DNA from: Hymenobacter terrenus
GTDB taxonomy: Bacteria > Bacteroidota > Bacteroidia > Cytophagales > Hymenobacteraceae
Assembly: GCF_000972495.1 (NCBI RefSeq)
Contig: NZ_LATM01000016.1
Span: 1-64,000, forward strand
DNA: 64,000 nucleotides
Direction of reading: 5' to 3'
How positions within the stretch are numbered: position 1 is the first letter of the stretch; each line of letters starts with the position of its first letter. This document shows positions 42,941 to 52,628 of this stretch, piece by piece. Position numbers and translations under genes: made by a program. The notes beneath the pieces were generated by a model. It saw nothing but the letters and a program-made list of their open reading frames with translations, did not search any database and was not told the DNA's origin.

Positions 42941-43510
42941 CTAGCTGAGCCAGTTTTCCAGCATCTTCGCGCCGTGCTCCGTAAGAATGCTTTCAGGATG
43001 AAACTGCACGCCGCGCACGTCGTATTGCCGGTGCCGGAAGGCCAGCACCTCGCCGTTGCCATCACGAGCCGTCACTTCCAGCGTGGCTGGCATCGACTCC
43101 GGGCGCACGGCCCAGGAGTGGTAGCGCCCCACCTGAAACCGGGACGGCAGACCCGTAAAAAGGCGCTCCTCGGCAACTGTCACTTCGGCCTCATTGGCCA
43201 CGCCGTGCAATACGGCGGGAATATTGTAAAGCTCCGCCCCGAAGCTTTCGGCCAATCCCTGATGGCCCAGACACACCCCCAGAATCCGCTTGCTGGGCGC
43301 GTATCGCTCGATAATAGCTGGCATCAGGCCCGCTTCGGCTGGAATACCTGGGCCAGGCGACAGCAGAACGGCGTCGTACGCAGCCACCGCTTCGAGAGGC
43401 AACTGGTCGTTGCGCGTCACGGTCAGGCGGGGGCCGTGGCCAAGCTCGCGTAGCAGGTGCACCAGGTTGTAGGTGAAGGAGTCGTAGTTGTCGAGAACGA
43501 GGATTTTCAT
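42941..43510 (-). CDS. trpG: Anthranilate synthase glutamine amidotransferase subunit
   Basis: 189 residues from ATG 43510 (MKILVLDNYDSFTYNL), preferred over a TTG four codons earlier. The class I amidotransferase triad is in GVCLGHQGLAE (Cys) and VQFHPESIL (His, Glu). It delivers ammonia to TrpE and lies 79 bp downstream of it. Confidence 0.96.
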   Translation of the reverse strand: MKILVLDNYDSFTYNLVHLLRELGHGPRLTVTRNDQLPLEAVAAYDAVLLSPGPGIPAEAGLMPAIIERYAPSKRILGVCLGHQGLAESFGAELYNIPAVLHGVANEAEVTVAEERLFTGLPSRFQVGRYHSWAVRPESMPATLEVTARDGNGEVLAFRHRQYDVRGVQFHPESILTEHGAKMLENWLS

Positions 43511-43589
43511 ATCTTTTAGCAATCAATAATTCAGTTACTAACCGCGCGATAAGTTCATTTTTTGAAATGGAACAGCTACCTGATAACTG

Positions 43590-45023
43590 CTACATGACCT
43601 GAGTAGCTGCCAAGAGGGCCGCTCGCAGGGCCCCTAGCTTATGGTGTACTTCCTCCAACTCCGATTGCACGTTGGAAGCCGCCACCACGCCCGCGCCAGC
43701 CTGGAAATACAACTGGTTGCCAGTGCTCAAAAACGAGCGAATCATGATGGCGTGGTTAAAGCTGCCATCGAAGCCCAGATGACCCAGGCAGCCGCCGTAA
43801 TAGCCTCGAGCCGTGGGTTCCAGCCCATCAATCAGCTGAATAGCCCGGTGCTTGGGCGCGCCCGAGAGCGTACCCGCCGGGAACGTATCGGCGACGACCT
43901 GCAAGGTGTCGGTGCCCGCATCAAGCTCGGCCGTGACGTGGCTGACCAAGTGGATGACGTGCGAGTAAAACTGGATTTCACGCAGCGTGCGCACCTGTAC
44001 CTGGGTGCCGTGGCGCGCTAAGTCGTTGCGGGCCAAATCCACCAGCATTACGTGCTCAGCGTTTTCCTTGGGGTCGGCGGCTAGTCGCTGAGCCGCGGCG
44101 GCATCGGCGGCGTCATCGCCGGTGCGGCGATAAGTGCCAGCTATTGGGTAAAGGCTGGCTTCACGGCCCTGCACCAATACTTGGGCCTCGGGCGAGGAAC
44201 CGAAGATTTTGTAGTCGCCATAGTCGAAATAAAAGAGGTAGGGCGAGGGGTTGATGGAGCGCAGGGCGCGGTACACGTTGAACTCGTCGCCCGAAAAGCC
44301 TTGCTGAAACCGGCGTGAGAGCACAATCTGAAACACGTCGCCGCGCAGGCAGTGGGCCTGGCCCTGGGTGAGCCGTGCCAGAAACTCGGCGTCGGTCTGA
44401 TTACTGGCTTCTCCACCTACGGTGGCAAAGCTGAAGGCCGGTACGCTAGGGTTGCGCACCAGATTTTCGAGGCGGTCCAGCCCATCAACCTCGGTATCGA
44501 GGGCTCTTTCGCCGGCCACACTGTGCTCAAATAAGTGAAGCTCCTGCCGAAAGTGGTTGAAGGCAATGACGTAACGGTACACGCCGTAGCGAATGAGGGG
44601 CACGTCGCCGGCTGGCACTTTGGCCGGGTCCAGGGCCACGTCCTCAAAGCTTTGCACAGCTTCGTAGCCAATGTAGCCAAACAAACCGGTGCTGATAAAA
44701 GGAAACTTCGTCGCCGATTCATCCGGCGCAAAAGCCGCCGCGAATTCGCGCAGCCGGGTGAGCCCCTGGCGCGGGTGCGCTAAGGTTTCGGTGGTTTCGT
44801 GGCCACCCGGAAAGGACTGGCGCAGCACCCCGCCGCGGCGCAGTTCAAATGTGCCCAGCGGCTCGCATACCAAGTAGCTGAAAGCATTTTGTTGGCCGTG
44901 ATAGTCAGCACTTTCCAGCAATAAGCAATTGGTACTTTGGTCCCGCAGACGCAGGTATAGGCCCACCGGCGTTACGGTATCGGCCAGGAGGCGGCGGGTG
45001 CGGGTGGTGAGTTGGTAAGACAC
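43590..45023 (-). CDS. trpE: Anthranilate synthase component I
   Basis: 477 residues, GTG start at 45023. The chorismate-binding region is clear: QIVLSRRFQQGFSGDEFNVY, LVDLARNDLARHG, FPAGTLSGAPKHRAIQLID and YYGGCLGHLGFDG. The N-terminal domain contains LLLESAD, the region that binds tryptophan for feedback inhibition in relatives. It makes anthranilate from chorismate and is the first enzyme gene of the operon, 60 bp after the attenuator-like terminator. Confidence 0.96.
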   Translation of the reverse strand: MSYQLTTRTRRLLADTVTPVGLYLRLRDQSTNCLLLESADYHGQQNAFSYLVCEPLGTFELRRGGVLRQSFPGGHETTETLAHPRQGLTRLREFAAAFAPDESATKFPFISTGLFGYIGYEAVQSFEDVALDPAKVPAGDVPLIRYGVYRYVIAFNHFRQELHLFEHSVAGERALDTEVDGLDRLENLVRNPSVPAFSFATVGGEASNQTDAEFLARLTQGQAHCLRGDVFQIVLSRRFQQGFSGDEFNVYRALRSINPSPYLFYFDYGDYKIFGSSPEAQVLVQGREASLYPIAGTYRRTGDDAADAAAAQRLAADPKENAEHVMLVDLARNDLARHGTQVQVRTLREIQFYSHVIHLVSHVTAELDAGTDTLQVVADTFPAGTLSGAPKHRAIQLIDGLEPTARGYYGGCLGHLGFDGSFNHAIMIRSFLSTGNQLYFQAGAGVVAASNVQSELEEVHHKLGALRAALLAATQVM

Positions 45024-45083
45024 GGAAGCGTGAAATAAACTGGAGGGACGAAATTGGTGGCCCTAGCTAAACAATTAGAATGC

Positions 45084-45111
45084 AAAAAGCCCGGCGGTAG
45101 GCCGGGCTTTT
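45084..45111 (-). terminator. trp attenuator terminator
   Basis: The perfect 11-bp stem AAAAGCCCGGC / GCCGGGCTTTT with a five-base loop has a run of T on the minus strand. It lies between the leader ORF and trpE. Confidence 0.88.
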
Positions 45112-45142
45112 GTGGTCAAAGGCAAAATCAAAGGTGACTTCA

Positions 45143-45217
45143 CTAAGCGCACAGGCAGTCCGGTCCGATGTTTCGGAGCTGCCACCACCAAGCTTGAGAA
45201 GTACGATATGAAGTCAT
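45143..45217 (-). CDS. trpL: trp leader peptide with three consecutive Trp codons
   Basis: A 24-codon frame from ATG 45217 to TAG 45143, beginning MTSYRTSQAWWWQLRN. The TGG TGG TGG run is at 45190-45182. A hairpin follows the Trp codons (GGCAG, then TCCGA-AACA-TCGGA, then CTGCC), and the terminator comes 31 bp after the stop codon. This is the arrangement of a transcription attenuator: a ribosome stalled at Trp codons for lack of charged tRNA-Trp would change the fold and allow read-through into trpE. Confidence 0.85.
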   Translation of the reverse strand: MTSYRTSQAWWWQLRNIGPDCLCA

Positions 45218-45247
45218 ATTGAAAAAACGTTTAGTAGAAACGCGATG

Positions 45248-45255
45248 CAAATATA
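45248..45255 (-). promoter_or_regulatory. Putative -7 promoter element of the trp operon
   Basis: Minus strand TATATTTG matches TAnnTTTG. It is 30 bp upstream of the leader ATG. No convincing -33 TTTG at the right distance was seen. Confidence 0.5.
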
Positions 45256-45373
45256 AAGGTGCTTTTTTTAAAATACCAGCAAGCTCACCTAAAATTTACT
45301 GCCAGCTTGGTAGCAAAATCAATCAGTCATCAGCAATATCACAACGACTCAACTCTGACCTTGTTACTTTTAT

Positions 45374-46585
45374 TTACTTCTGCTTTCGAGCTTTATTCTT
45401 CACGGGAGCCATTTTGTCAAACAGAAAGGCATAGGCATCGGTAAACTCCCGTCGCCAAAACCACTCGCGGTGCTGCCCATCGGCAGGCGCATGAAAAGAA
45501 AGATTGACGGCCAGGACGCCACCGGTCTGCAACTCGTCACGCCAAGCCGTCATCAGCGGCAGCATGGTTTCTGACTCCTTCAGCCCACAAACGAAATAGA
45601 ACCGCGTTGTGGCGGCCGCCGGATGCGTTTTAGCAAATGCTTGCAGCGAATCATTACACGCCCAGAAAGCAGGCGAGAATGCCCCTACCCGACCAAAGAT
45701 GAGTGGGTATTTCAGGGCTGCATATACTGAAATCAACCCGCCCAGGCTGGAACCGGCGATACCGGTATACGGTGCGTCGGGCCGGGTACGGTAATGCGCG
45801 TCGATATAGGGCTTCAGCGTTTGAGCCAGGAAATCGACGTACTGCCCGCCCTGACCACCGGCTTTGAGTTCAGCGTTATACCACGGGATGTACTCATCGG
45901 CGCGGTGCTGCTCGTCGCTGTCGATGGCAACCACGATGCTGCCCGTTGGGTCCTGACCTGTGGCCCGGAGGTGGTCGAGAATTTCATCAACCCCCCATTC
46001 CCCGCTAAAGCTGGTGGCGTCGTCAAACACGTTCTGACCGTCATGCATGTAGAGCACGGGGTAGCGCTGGTTTGATCTTTTGGCGTAGTCGGCGGGCAGG
46101 TACACCAGCACGCGGCGGTTACGCTCTAGTTGCGGGATGCGAAAGGATTCGTCTACAACCCGCACTTGGGGTGTGGTCGTGTGCTTTTGGGGCCCGGACG
46201 GCCGGGCCGCGTTCCACGTCAGTACCTCGTGGGTAATTTCGCCCTTTTGGCGCAAATCGGCCTTGCGGTTGGCTAGCTGCTGCTTGTCGGCTCCTACCTC
46301 GACTGTTTTCCAACTGCCTCGGGTAAATTTATATTCAATGGCTCCCAGGCTGTCCGGTAGGGTAATTTGGTAGGTCCCGTCAGTGCTTTTTGTTAGAGAG
46401 TACGCGGTATTGCGGGGGTTCCAGGCATTGAAGGAGCCTGCCACAAAAAGCGTATCGGACGGCGGAGTATTCGTCGGAACGCGAACAATTTTCAGCACGG
46501 TTTGCGCCGCTAAGGACCCGGCCCTCAGGGTGAGCAGCAAGAGCCCCACACTAATGCCTACCGTAACTCTTTTTATTGTCCTCAC
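45374..46585 (-). CDS. Secreted esterase with N-terminal CBM48-like domain
   Basis: 403 residues, GTG start 46585. A signal peptide (ISVGLLLLTLRAGSLAAQ) is followed by an immunoglobulin-like glycogen-binding type domain (FVAGSFNAWNPRN, residues about 47-59) and an esterase-D-like alpha/beta-hydrolase. Catalytic elements are VLYMHDGQNVFDD, the nucleophile elbow GIAGSSLGGL, and a C-terminal His in PADGQHREWFW. Relatives hydrolyse siderophore esters or carbohydrate esters; the substrate here is open. Confidence 0.83.
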   Translation of the reverse strand: MRTIKRVTVGISVGLLLLTLRAGSLAAQTVLKIVRVPTNTPPSDTLFVAGSFNAWNPRNTAYSLTKSTDGTYQITLPDSLGAIEYKFTRGSWKTVEVGADKQQLANRKADLRQKGEITHEVLTWNAARPSGPQKHTTTPQVRVVDESFRIPQLERNRRVLVYLPADYAKRSNQRYPVLYMHDGQNVFDDATSFSGEWGVDEILDHLRATGQDPTGSIVVAIDSDEQHRADEYIPWYNAELKAGGQGGQYVDFLAQTLKPYIDAHYRTRPDAPYTGIAGSSLGGLISVYAALKYPLIFGRVGAFSPAFWACNDSLQAFAKTHPAAATTRFYFVCGLKESETMLPLMTAWRDELQTGGVLAVNLSFHAPADGQHREWFWRREFTDAYAFLFDKMAPVKNKARKQK

Positions 46586-46597
46586 GCTGTAACTATT

Positions 46598-47287
46598 TTA
46601 TCGGATGGTTTCGCCGGTGCCCGCGCCACGCTCCGATGAATCCATCTTGCGCAACGTGTATACGGCTCTTACTGAATCAATACCAGGCAAGCTATTAGCC
46701 TGAAAATCAAGAAATGAACCCTTTTTCTGGGGACCTTTTACAAAGTGGCGGTACTCCTCGGCCGACTCGCGCACCACGTACAGCACCCCCGACGGTACCT
46801 TTAACCGGGAGTAAAAGCTGCGACCATCGCCCACAGGGCGACGATTTGCTTCGGCTACCACGCTGGTGCCCAGCAAACGGTACTTGGTAACGTCGCTACC
46901 CGGCAAAGCTAAATTACCGAGGCCATCTACAAATACTTCGCGGCGCGTCATGAGGTGCTCCAGGTCCAGCGTTTTGAGCAGGCCCAGGTTCGCCTCGGCC
47001 ATGATGAGCTGCTGCACGGATTTGCCTGGGGCTGGCTCTTCATAATACACGAGCACTGGCTTATTAAGCTTAATCTTACTCACCTGCACGGGCGGCGTGT
47101 CTTCATCGTCGCTGGCTCCTTGCGTGGTGATGGGAGAATACACGGGTGGGGGCTTCACTGCACCTTTGGCACCAGAAGCAGCTTTGCCTTTGGGCACGGG
47201 CTTGCGCGAACCGGGCCGGGACTGGGCCAAGACGCTGGTCAGAGTAGTAACCAGCAGCAATACGAGAAGCAGTAAGTGTTTTTTCAT
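46598..47287 (-). CDS. Secreted protein of unknown function
   Basis: 229 residues with signal peptide MKKHLLLLVLLLVTTLTSVLAQ and a basic, Pro- and Gly-rich linker (residues about 23-60). The remaining part is a mixed alpha/beta domain (SRLKVPSGVLYVVRESAEEY). No family is recognised. A promoter-like site lies immediately upstream. The esterase gene starts 12 bp after its stop, so they may be co-transcribed. Confidence 0.65.
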   Translation of the reverse strand: MKKHLLLLVLLLVTTLTSVLAQSRPGSRKPVPKGKAASGAKGAVKPPPVYSPITTQGASDDEDTPPVQVSKIKLNKPVLVYYEEPAPGKSVQQLIMAEANLGLLKTLDLEHLMTRREVFVDGLGNLALPGSDVTKYRLLGTSVVAEANRRPVGDGRSFYSRLKVPSGVLYVVRESAEEYRHFVKGPQKKGSFLDFQANSLPGIDSVRAVYTLRKMDSSERGAGTGETIR

Positions 47288-47302
47288 TTTCTAAGGAAAA
47301 GC

Positions 47303-47310
47303 CAAAAGTA
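47303..47310 (-). promoter_or_regulatory. Putative -7 promoter element
   Basis: Minus strand TACTTTTG matches TAnnTTTG, with TTGC 19 bp upstream as a weak -33 element. It is 15 bp before the ATG of the secreted protein, implying a very short leader. Confidence 0.4.
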
Positions 47311-47698
47311 ACGATGATATATTGCCCTTGCAAGGTCCCTACCCTACCGATTAACCAGCAGTAGTGCTAATCTGAATACTGATAAGTGGTAGAGTAGCGT
47401 ACCTGGTCAAAGCAGCAAAATGCACCTTTCGCAGTTGGATCATACATGTGCGCTCACGTACTTGGTCCTAACTATTATATAGCTCAGCAGGGCTACAAGC
47501 CGGTACCCAATTATCTATTACATGGGCTTTGACAATCCCATGGTTATCAACACAGGCCGGGTAGTATGCGATAAAAAGTAACAGTTGTATAATTAAAGAA
47601 GCAAACAAGAATTCATCAAGGCACATAATACAACACTGGCCCCAATCGTTTGCAAAACAAAATGCGGCAAACCCAAGCAGCAGGCATCAACATAACCC

Positions 47699-47729
47699 TT
47701 TGTATTTAAGTCTGTTTAATTTATTTTTG
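47699..47729 (+). promoter_or_regulatory. Promoter of the susCD pair
   Basis: TTTG at 47699-47702, a 19-bp spacer, then TATTTTTG at 47722-47729. Both elements and the spacing match the Bacteroidota TTTG/N19-21/TAnnTTTG consensus. Transcription would start near 47736, giving a leader of about 200 bases. Confidence 0.7.
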
Positions 47730-47755
47730 TTGTTCTTATCACGTTTCTATTATTC

Positions 47756-47771
47756 ATGCAAAACATTGCAT
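47756..47771 (+). promoter_or_regulatory. Palindromic operator candidate
   Basis: ATGCAA, AACA, TTGCAT is a perfect 6-4-6 palindrome about 20 bp after the predicted transcription start. It could bind a dimeric regulator or be chance in AT-rich DNA. Confidence 0.3.
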
Positions 47772-47933
47772 ACTTTAGGGAAGTATTAATGAGCCCAACA
47801 GGTAGTATCTCAATACATGTGGAGAGCGGCCTATAACCTCGTCGATGCCATTTTTTTGGTACCTTGCAGGCCTTTTATTTCAAACTTCTTTAGAATTTCC
47901 CACCATTCATTTTTCCCACCAACCCTATTTTCC

Positions 47934-50900
47934 ATGAAACACCCTTATCTAGCGAAGCTCCTGTTTCTGCTATTGTTCGCAGGCTTCGGCTTCCCCTCTG
48001 GGGCCTTCGCCCAAACTGGCTCGGTAAGTGGCCGGGTCACCGACGGTAAGAACCAAGGCATTCCGGGTGCTACTGTACTTATTGAAGGATCCTCATTGGG
48101 TAGCTCATCCAATGTGGACGGTACTTATAACATCCAGAACGTACCTGCCGGGCCTCATACTCTCATCTTTTCGTTCGTAGGCTATAACTCTGTACGCCTC
48201 CCTGTGACGGTGGTAGCTGGCCAAAATGCTGAAGTGTCGACGGATCTGGCGGAAAGTGCGACCCAGTTGGCGGAAGCAGTAGTGGTAGGCTACGGCACGC
48301 AGCGTCGACAAGACGTGACCGGTTCGATTGCAACGGTTGATTCGCGAGAGTTTGTAAAAGGACAGGTAACAACACCTGAACAGCTCATTCAGGGTAAGGT
48401 GGCAGGCGTAGCCATTACGACCAATGGCGGTGCTCCGGGAGCTGGGGCGCAGATTCGTATCCGGGGGGGCTCATCGGTTACGGCGTCTAACGACCCGCTC
48501 ATAGTTATTGATGGTGTGCCGGTTGATAATAACGTGGTAGCTGGTTCACCCAATGCATTGAACCTCATCAATCCTAACGACATTGAGACTTTCACCGTCT
48601 TAAAAGATGCCTCTGCAACTGCCATCTACGGCTCGCGAGCTTCTAATGGCGTCATTTTAATTACGACCAAGAAGGGCGCCATTGGCGACAAATTCGCTGT
48701 TAATTTCAGTTCGCAATTTTCCGTTTCTCAAAAAACCAAAACCATCGATGTCTTAACTGGCGACCAGTTCCGGGCGGCAGTGGCGGCCAGGGATCCGGCC
48801 CTAGCTGCCAAGCTGGGAACGGCTAACACCGACTGGCAAGATGCCATCTACCGCACAGCCTACACCTTCGATAATAATATTAACTTCACAGGAGCCGTGG
48901 GCAAAGTGCCCTATCGCGTCAGCTATGGCAACCTTAACCAAGAGGGTATCCTGAAGACCTCGTCGCTGGTTCGTAACTCGGTGGCCGTGGGCATCACTCC
49001 CCGCTTATTTAACGACAAGCTCCGCATCAACCTCAATCTGAAGGGAGCCATTACCGATAGCCGCTTTGCTAAATCTGACGCTATTGGCGCGGCCGTGCAG
49101 TTTGACCCCACTCGCCCCGTTCGCGTCGATACGGCTGGGGCACCCTATGGTGGCTACTACGAACACGTGCAAAGCAATGGTACTCCTATCTCCATAGCCA
49201 CGGCAAACCCGCTGGGCATCCTGGAGCAGCAGCGCGACCGCAGCACGGTGAAACGCAGCTTAGGTAACATTCAACTTGATTACCAGCTACCCTTCGTACC
49301 CGGTTTAAGAGCCAATTTTAACCTTGGCTACGATATTTCTCGTGGCGATGGTACTGAGTTCATTCTTCCCAGCTCGCGCAATGGCTACAGCGCTACGCCA
49401 GCTAGCGCTGGCACCAACCGGTCTTATGGCCAAAACCGTTCCAACTGGTTGAATGAATTCTACTTGAACTACACTCGTGATTTTGATGCATTTGGCCGTT
49501 TGGAGTTACTGGCCGGTCACTCCTACCAGAACTTTTACCGCTACGCACCGCGCAACCCAACCTACGCAGCCAACGGAACAACAATACGTACGCCTCCGGC
49601 TCTGCCCTATCCCGATGGGGGCGAATACGCACTTGAATCGTACTATGGTCGCTTAAACTACAGCTTGAAGAACCGCTACTTGCTGACGGCTACATTGCGC
49701 GCTGACCGTTCATCCCGCTTTGCCCCCCGTTACCGGACGGGCTATTTCCCAGCTGTGGGCCTGGCTTGGCGCTTGAAGGAAGAAAACTTTCTAAAGGATG
49801 TATCCTTCTTATCGGACCTCAAGCTTCGGGGTGGCTACGGCCGCACTGGTCAGCAGGATATTGGAGAGACGCGTTACTATGGCTACTTGGCCGTCTACAC
49901 CGCCGGAGGCTTGGATGCCCGCTACCAGTTTGGGCCAGACTTCTACAATACACTACGGGCGGGCGGATATGTAGCTGACCTGAAATGGGAGGAAACAGCT
50001 ACGTATAATGCAGGCTTGGATTTGAGCTTCCTGGATGGCCGCCTGACGGCGACTGCCGACGTTTACCTGCGCAAGACCGAAGACCTCTTGTTTGAGGGTC
50101 CGGTACCTGCTGGCTCCAACCTGACAAACGAGTTGACCGCAAACGTAGGTAGCTTAGAAAATCGGGGCCTTGAAATAGCCCTGACTGGCAGCATCATCCG
50201 CAGTGAGAATGTGGATTGGACCGTGAATGTCAATGCAACCCACAACGATAACAAAATCACGAGTCTCTCGCTTATTAATAACCCAACCTCTATTGGTATT
50301 CTAACGGGTGGCATTTCCGGTGGCGGCCAGAGCCGACGTATCCAAATCAATTCGGTAGGCCACCCTACTAACTCATTCTACGTGATGAAGCAGGTATATG
50401 GAGACGATGGTAAGCCCCTGGAGGGCAAATACGAAGACCTGAACAATGATGGTAAAGTAGATGAAAAAGATTTGTACCGCTTCAAGTCGCCAGCGCCGCA
50501 GGTTTCGCTGGGTCTTAGCTCTAATCTGCGTTACCATCAGCTCAATTTGGCATTCACCATGCGTAGCTACATCGGCAACTATGTGTACAATAACACCAAA
50601 TCACAGTTGGGCAACTACAATAACACCTACAACACAGCGGATGGTGGTTTCTTCTCAAATGCCAATCCTGATTATCTGTACACAAACTTCACGGCTAACC
50701 AATTCGCGTCGGATTACTATGTCGAGAAGGCATCGTTCCTGCGTATGGAGAACGTGACGCTGGGCTACAACCTTGGTAAGGTGGGCAAAGGTACCGTTGG
50801 GCTTTCCCTGGCTGTACAGAATGCCTTCCTGATTACCTCCTACTCAGGCATCAACCCTGAGATTGGGACTTCGACTGCTCCCGGAATTGATAACAATTTT

Positions 50901-50948
50901 TACCCGGTACCTAGAACTTATACCTTCGGTGTGAACGTAGGTTTCTAA
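47934..50948 (+). CDS. SusC/RagA-family TonB-linked outer-membrane protein
   Basis: 1004 residues from ATG 47934, which gives a good signal peptide (MKHPYLAKLLFLLLFAGFGF). Next come a carboxypeptidase-like regulatory domain (GSVSGRVTDGKNQGIPGATV), the TonB-box-like region VVVGYGTQRRQDVTGSI and a plug with GGSSVTASNDPLIVIDGVPV. The rest is a 22-strand type barrel ending PRTYTFGVNVGF. It imports oligosaccharides or peptides across the outer membrane together with the SusD lipoprotein encoded 20 bp downstream. The substrate is unknown. Confidence 0.95.
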   Translation: MKHPYLAKLLFLLLFAGFGFPSGAFAQTGSVSGRVTDGKNQGIPGATVLIEGSSLGSSSNVDGTYNIQNVPAGPHTLIFSFVGYNSVRLPVTVVAGQNAEVSTDLAESATQLAEAVVVGYGTQRRQDVTGSIATVDSREFVKGQVTTPEQLIQGKVAGVAITTNGGAPGAGAQIRIRGGSSVTASNDPLIVIDGVPVDNNVVAGSPNALNLINPNDIETFTVLKDASATAIYGSRASNGVILITTKKGAIGDKFAVNFSSQFSVSQKTKTIDVLTGDQFRAAVAARDPALAAKLGTANTDWQDAIYRTAYTFDNNINFTGAVGKVPYRVSYGNLNQEGILKTSSLVRNSVAVGITPRLFNDKLRINLNLKGAITDSRFAKSDAIGAAVQFDPTRPVRVDTAGAPYGGYYEHVQSNGTPISIATANPLGILEQQRDRSTVKRSLGNIQLDYQLPFVPGLRANFNLGYDISRGDGTEFILPSSRNGYSATPASAGTNRSYGQNRSNWLNEFYLNYTRDFDAFGRLELLAGHSYQNFYRYAPRNPTYAANGTTIRTPPALPYPDGGEYALESYYGRLNYSLKNRYLLTATLRADRSSRFAPRYRTGYFPAVGLAWRLKEENFLKDVSFLSDLKLRGGYGRTGQQDIGETRYYGYLAVYTAGGLDARYQFGPDFYNTLRAGGYVADLKWEETATYNAGLDLSFLDGRLTATADVYLRKTEDLLFEGPVPAGSNLTNELTANVGSLENRGLEIALTGSIIRSENVDWTVNVNATHNDNKITSLSLINNPTSIGILTGGISGGGQSRRIQINSVGHPTNSFYVMKQVYGDDGKPLEGKYEDLNNDGKVDEKDLYRFKSPAPQVSLGLSSNLRYHQLNLAFTMRSYIGNYVYNNTKSQLGNYNNTYNTADGGFFSNANPDYLYTNFTANQFASDYYVEKASFLRMENVTLGYNLGKVGKGTVGLSLAVQNAFLITSYSGINPEIGTSTAPGIDNNFYPVPRTYTFGVNVGF

Positions 50949-50968
50949 TTATCTTAAACTTAAGAACC

Positions 50969-52609
50969 ATGAAATACTCTTTCACCAGGAGCCTGGCAAC
51001 CCTAGGGGTAGCAGCTTCTTTGTCTCTGGTATCGGGCTGTGATCTAGACCGCTCCCCTATCTACGACCCCAACACAGAGTCGGTATATAGCGACCCATCA
51101 AGCTATAAAAATGTGCTTGCTAAGCTATACGGCGGTCTTATTCTGAGTGGACAGCAAGGTGGCTCGGGTATTCCGGACATTGTTGCCGACGACGAAGGCT
51201 TCACGGTGTACACGCGCCAACTCTGGAATGCGCAGGAAATCACGACTGATGAGGCAACCCTGACCTGGGGGGACGCTGGCGCGCAGGAGTACAACATCAT
51301 CGGCTGGCAACCTAACAACTCGTTTCTTGGGATGATGTACAACCGTATCTTCTTCCAGGTTTCGGCCTGTAACGAGTTCTTACGGCAAACTACTGATGGC
51401 AAGCTCAGCGACCGCGGCATTACGAATGCGCAAGACTTGGCCAACATCAAGACCTACCGCGCCGAAGCACGCTTCCTGCGCGCTTTAAGCTACTGGCATG
51501 CCATCGACATGTTTGGCAACGTCCCCTTCACCACTGAAAACGACCTGGTAGGCTTTATACAGCCCAACCAGATTTCCCGGGCGGACCTATTTAAATATAT
51601 CGAGTCAGAGTTGCAAGCCATCGAAGGTGATTTGATAGCTCCCCGCCAGAACGAGTATGCCCGCGCCGATAAGGCTGCGGCATGGATGCTCTTAGCAAAG
51701 CTTTACCTCAATGCTAAGGTGTATACAGGTCAGGAACGTAACACCGACTGCCTGACGTACTGTAATCTTATTCTTAAGCCTCAGACTGCCCAGAATAGGT
51801 ATACTCTTTCGGATGAGTATCGTAAAAACTTCCTGGCTGATAATAATACCTCACCCGAACTCATCTTCCCAGTAGTGGCCGATGGCCTTGCCAGTCGTTC
51901 CTTCGGTGGGACTACTTATCTGGTACATGCGGCTGTGGGAGGTGCCATGAGCCCCTCAGTCTATGGCGTGGACGGTGGCTGGGGCGGTTTACGTGCCCGT
52001 CGTGAGTTCGTGCTCAGCTTTGCCGATACCACTGGCAAAACCGACCGCCGAGCCATGTTCTTTCAGAAAGGACAGTCAATCGACCTGAATAAACTGGTGA
52101 ATAATTTTACGGACGGAATTCCAGTTACGAAATACAAGAATATAACTTCGGCCGGAGCCGACGGCAAGGATCCCGACAAAAGATTCGTCGATGTTGATTA
52201 CCCCATGTTCCGCCTCGCCGATGTGTACTTGATGTATGCTGAAGCAGTGCTTCGTGGCGGGCAAGGTGGTGACCAAGCCACGGCCATTGGCTATGTAAAT
52301 GAGTTGCGTCAACGGGCCTACAACGGCAATTCAGGCAACGTGAGCAGTATCGACCTCGACTTCATTCTGGCCGAACGTGGCCGTGAGTTGTACTGGGAAG
52401 GTCATCGCCGTACTGACCTGATTCGCTTCGATAAATTCACCTCAAACGCAAAGCTATGGCAGTGGAAAGGAGCTACGGTTCAAGAAGTTAACGACCCCAC
52501 TCGCACAGTTATCCCAATGCGGTCGGTAGCTGATACTTATAACCTGTTTCCTATTCCAACCAAGGATATTGCGGTTAACCCCAAACTAAAGCAGAATCCG
52601 GGGTATTAG
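50969..52609 (+). CDS. SusD/RagB-family nutrient-binding lipoprotein
   Basis: 546 residues. The N-terminus MKYSFTRSLATLGVAASLSL ends in the lipobox VSGC. Family motifs include AEARFLRALSYWHAIDMFGNVPF, later RLADVYLMYAEAVLRGG, and LDFILAERGRELYWEGHRRTDLIRF. It is the surface partner of SusC and caps its barrel. A terminator follows. Confidence 0.95.
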   Translation: MKYSFTRSLATLGVAASLSLVSGCDLDRSPIYDPNTESVYSDPSSYKNVLAKLYGGLILSGQQGGSGIPDIVADDEGFTVYTRQLWNAQEITTDEATLTWGDAGAQEYNIIGWQPNNSFLGMMYNRIFFQVSACNEFLRQTTDGKLSDRGITNAQDLANIKTYRAEARFLRALSYWHAIDMFGNVPFTTENDLVGFIQPNQISRADLFKYIESELQAIEGDLIAPRQNEYARADKAAAWMLLAKLYLNAKVYTGQERNTDCLTYCNLILKPQTAQNRYTLSDEYRKNFLADNNTSPELIFPVVADGLASRSFGGTTYLVHAAVGGAMSPSVYGVDGGWGGLRARREFVLSFADTTGKTDRRAMFFQKGQSIDLNKLVNNFTDGIPVTKYKNITSAGADGKDPDKRFVDVDYPMFRLADVYLMYAEAVLRGGQGGDQATAIGYVNELRQRAYNGNSGNVSSIDLDFILAERGRELYWEGHRRTDLIRFDKFTSNAKLWQWKGATVQEVNDPTRTVIPMRSVADTYNLFPIPTKDIAVNPKLKQNPGY

Positions 52610-52628
52610 GTTTACCTACTGATTTCAG

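Larger units (their letters stand above)
47288..47933. other. Intergenic region upstream of susC
   Basis: This 646-bp AT-rich stretch has no convincing gene. It holds the promoter of the minus-strand secreted-protein gene at its left end and the promoter and a palindrome for the SusC/SusD genes near 47700-47771. The open frame from 47817 to the susC ATG lacks coding character. Confidence 0.6.
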
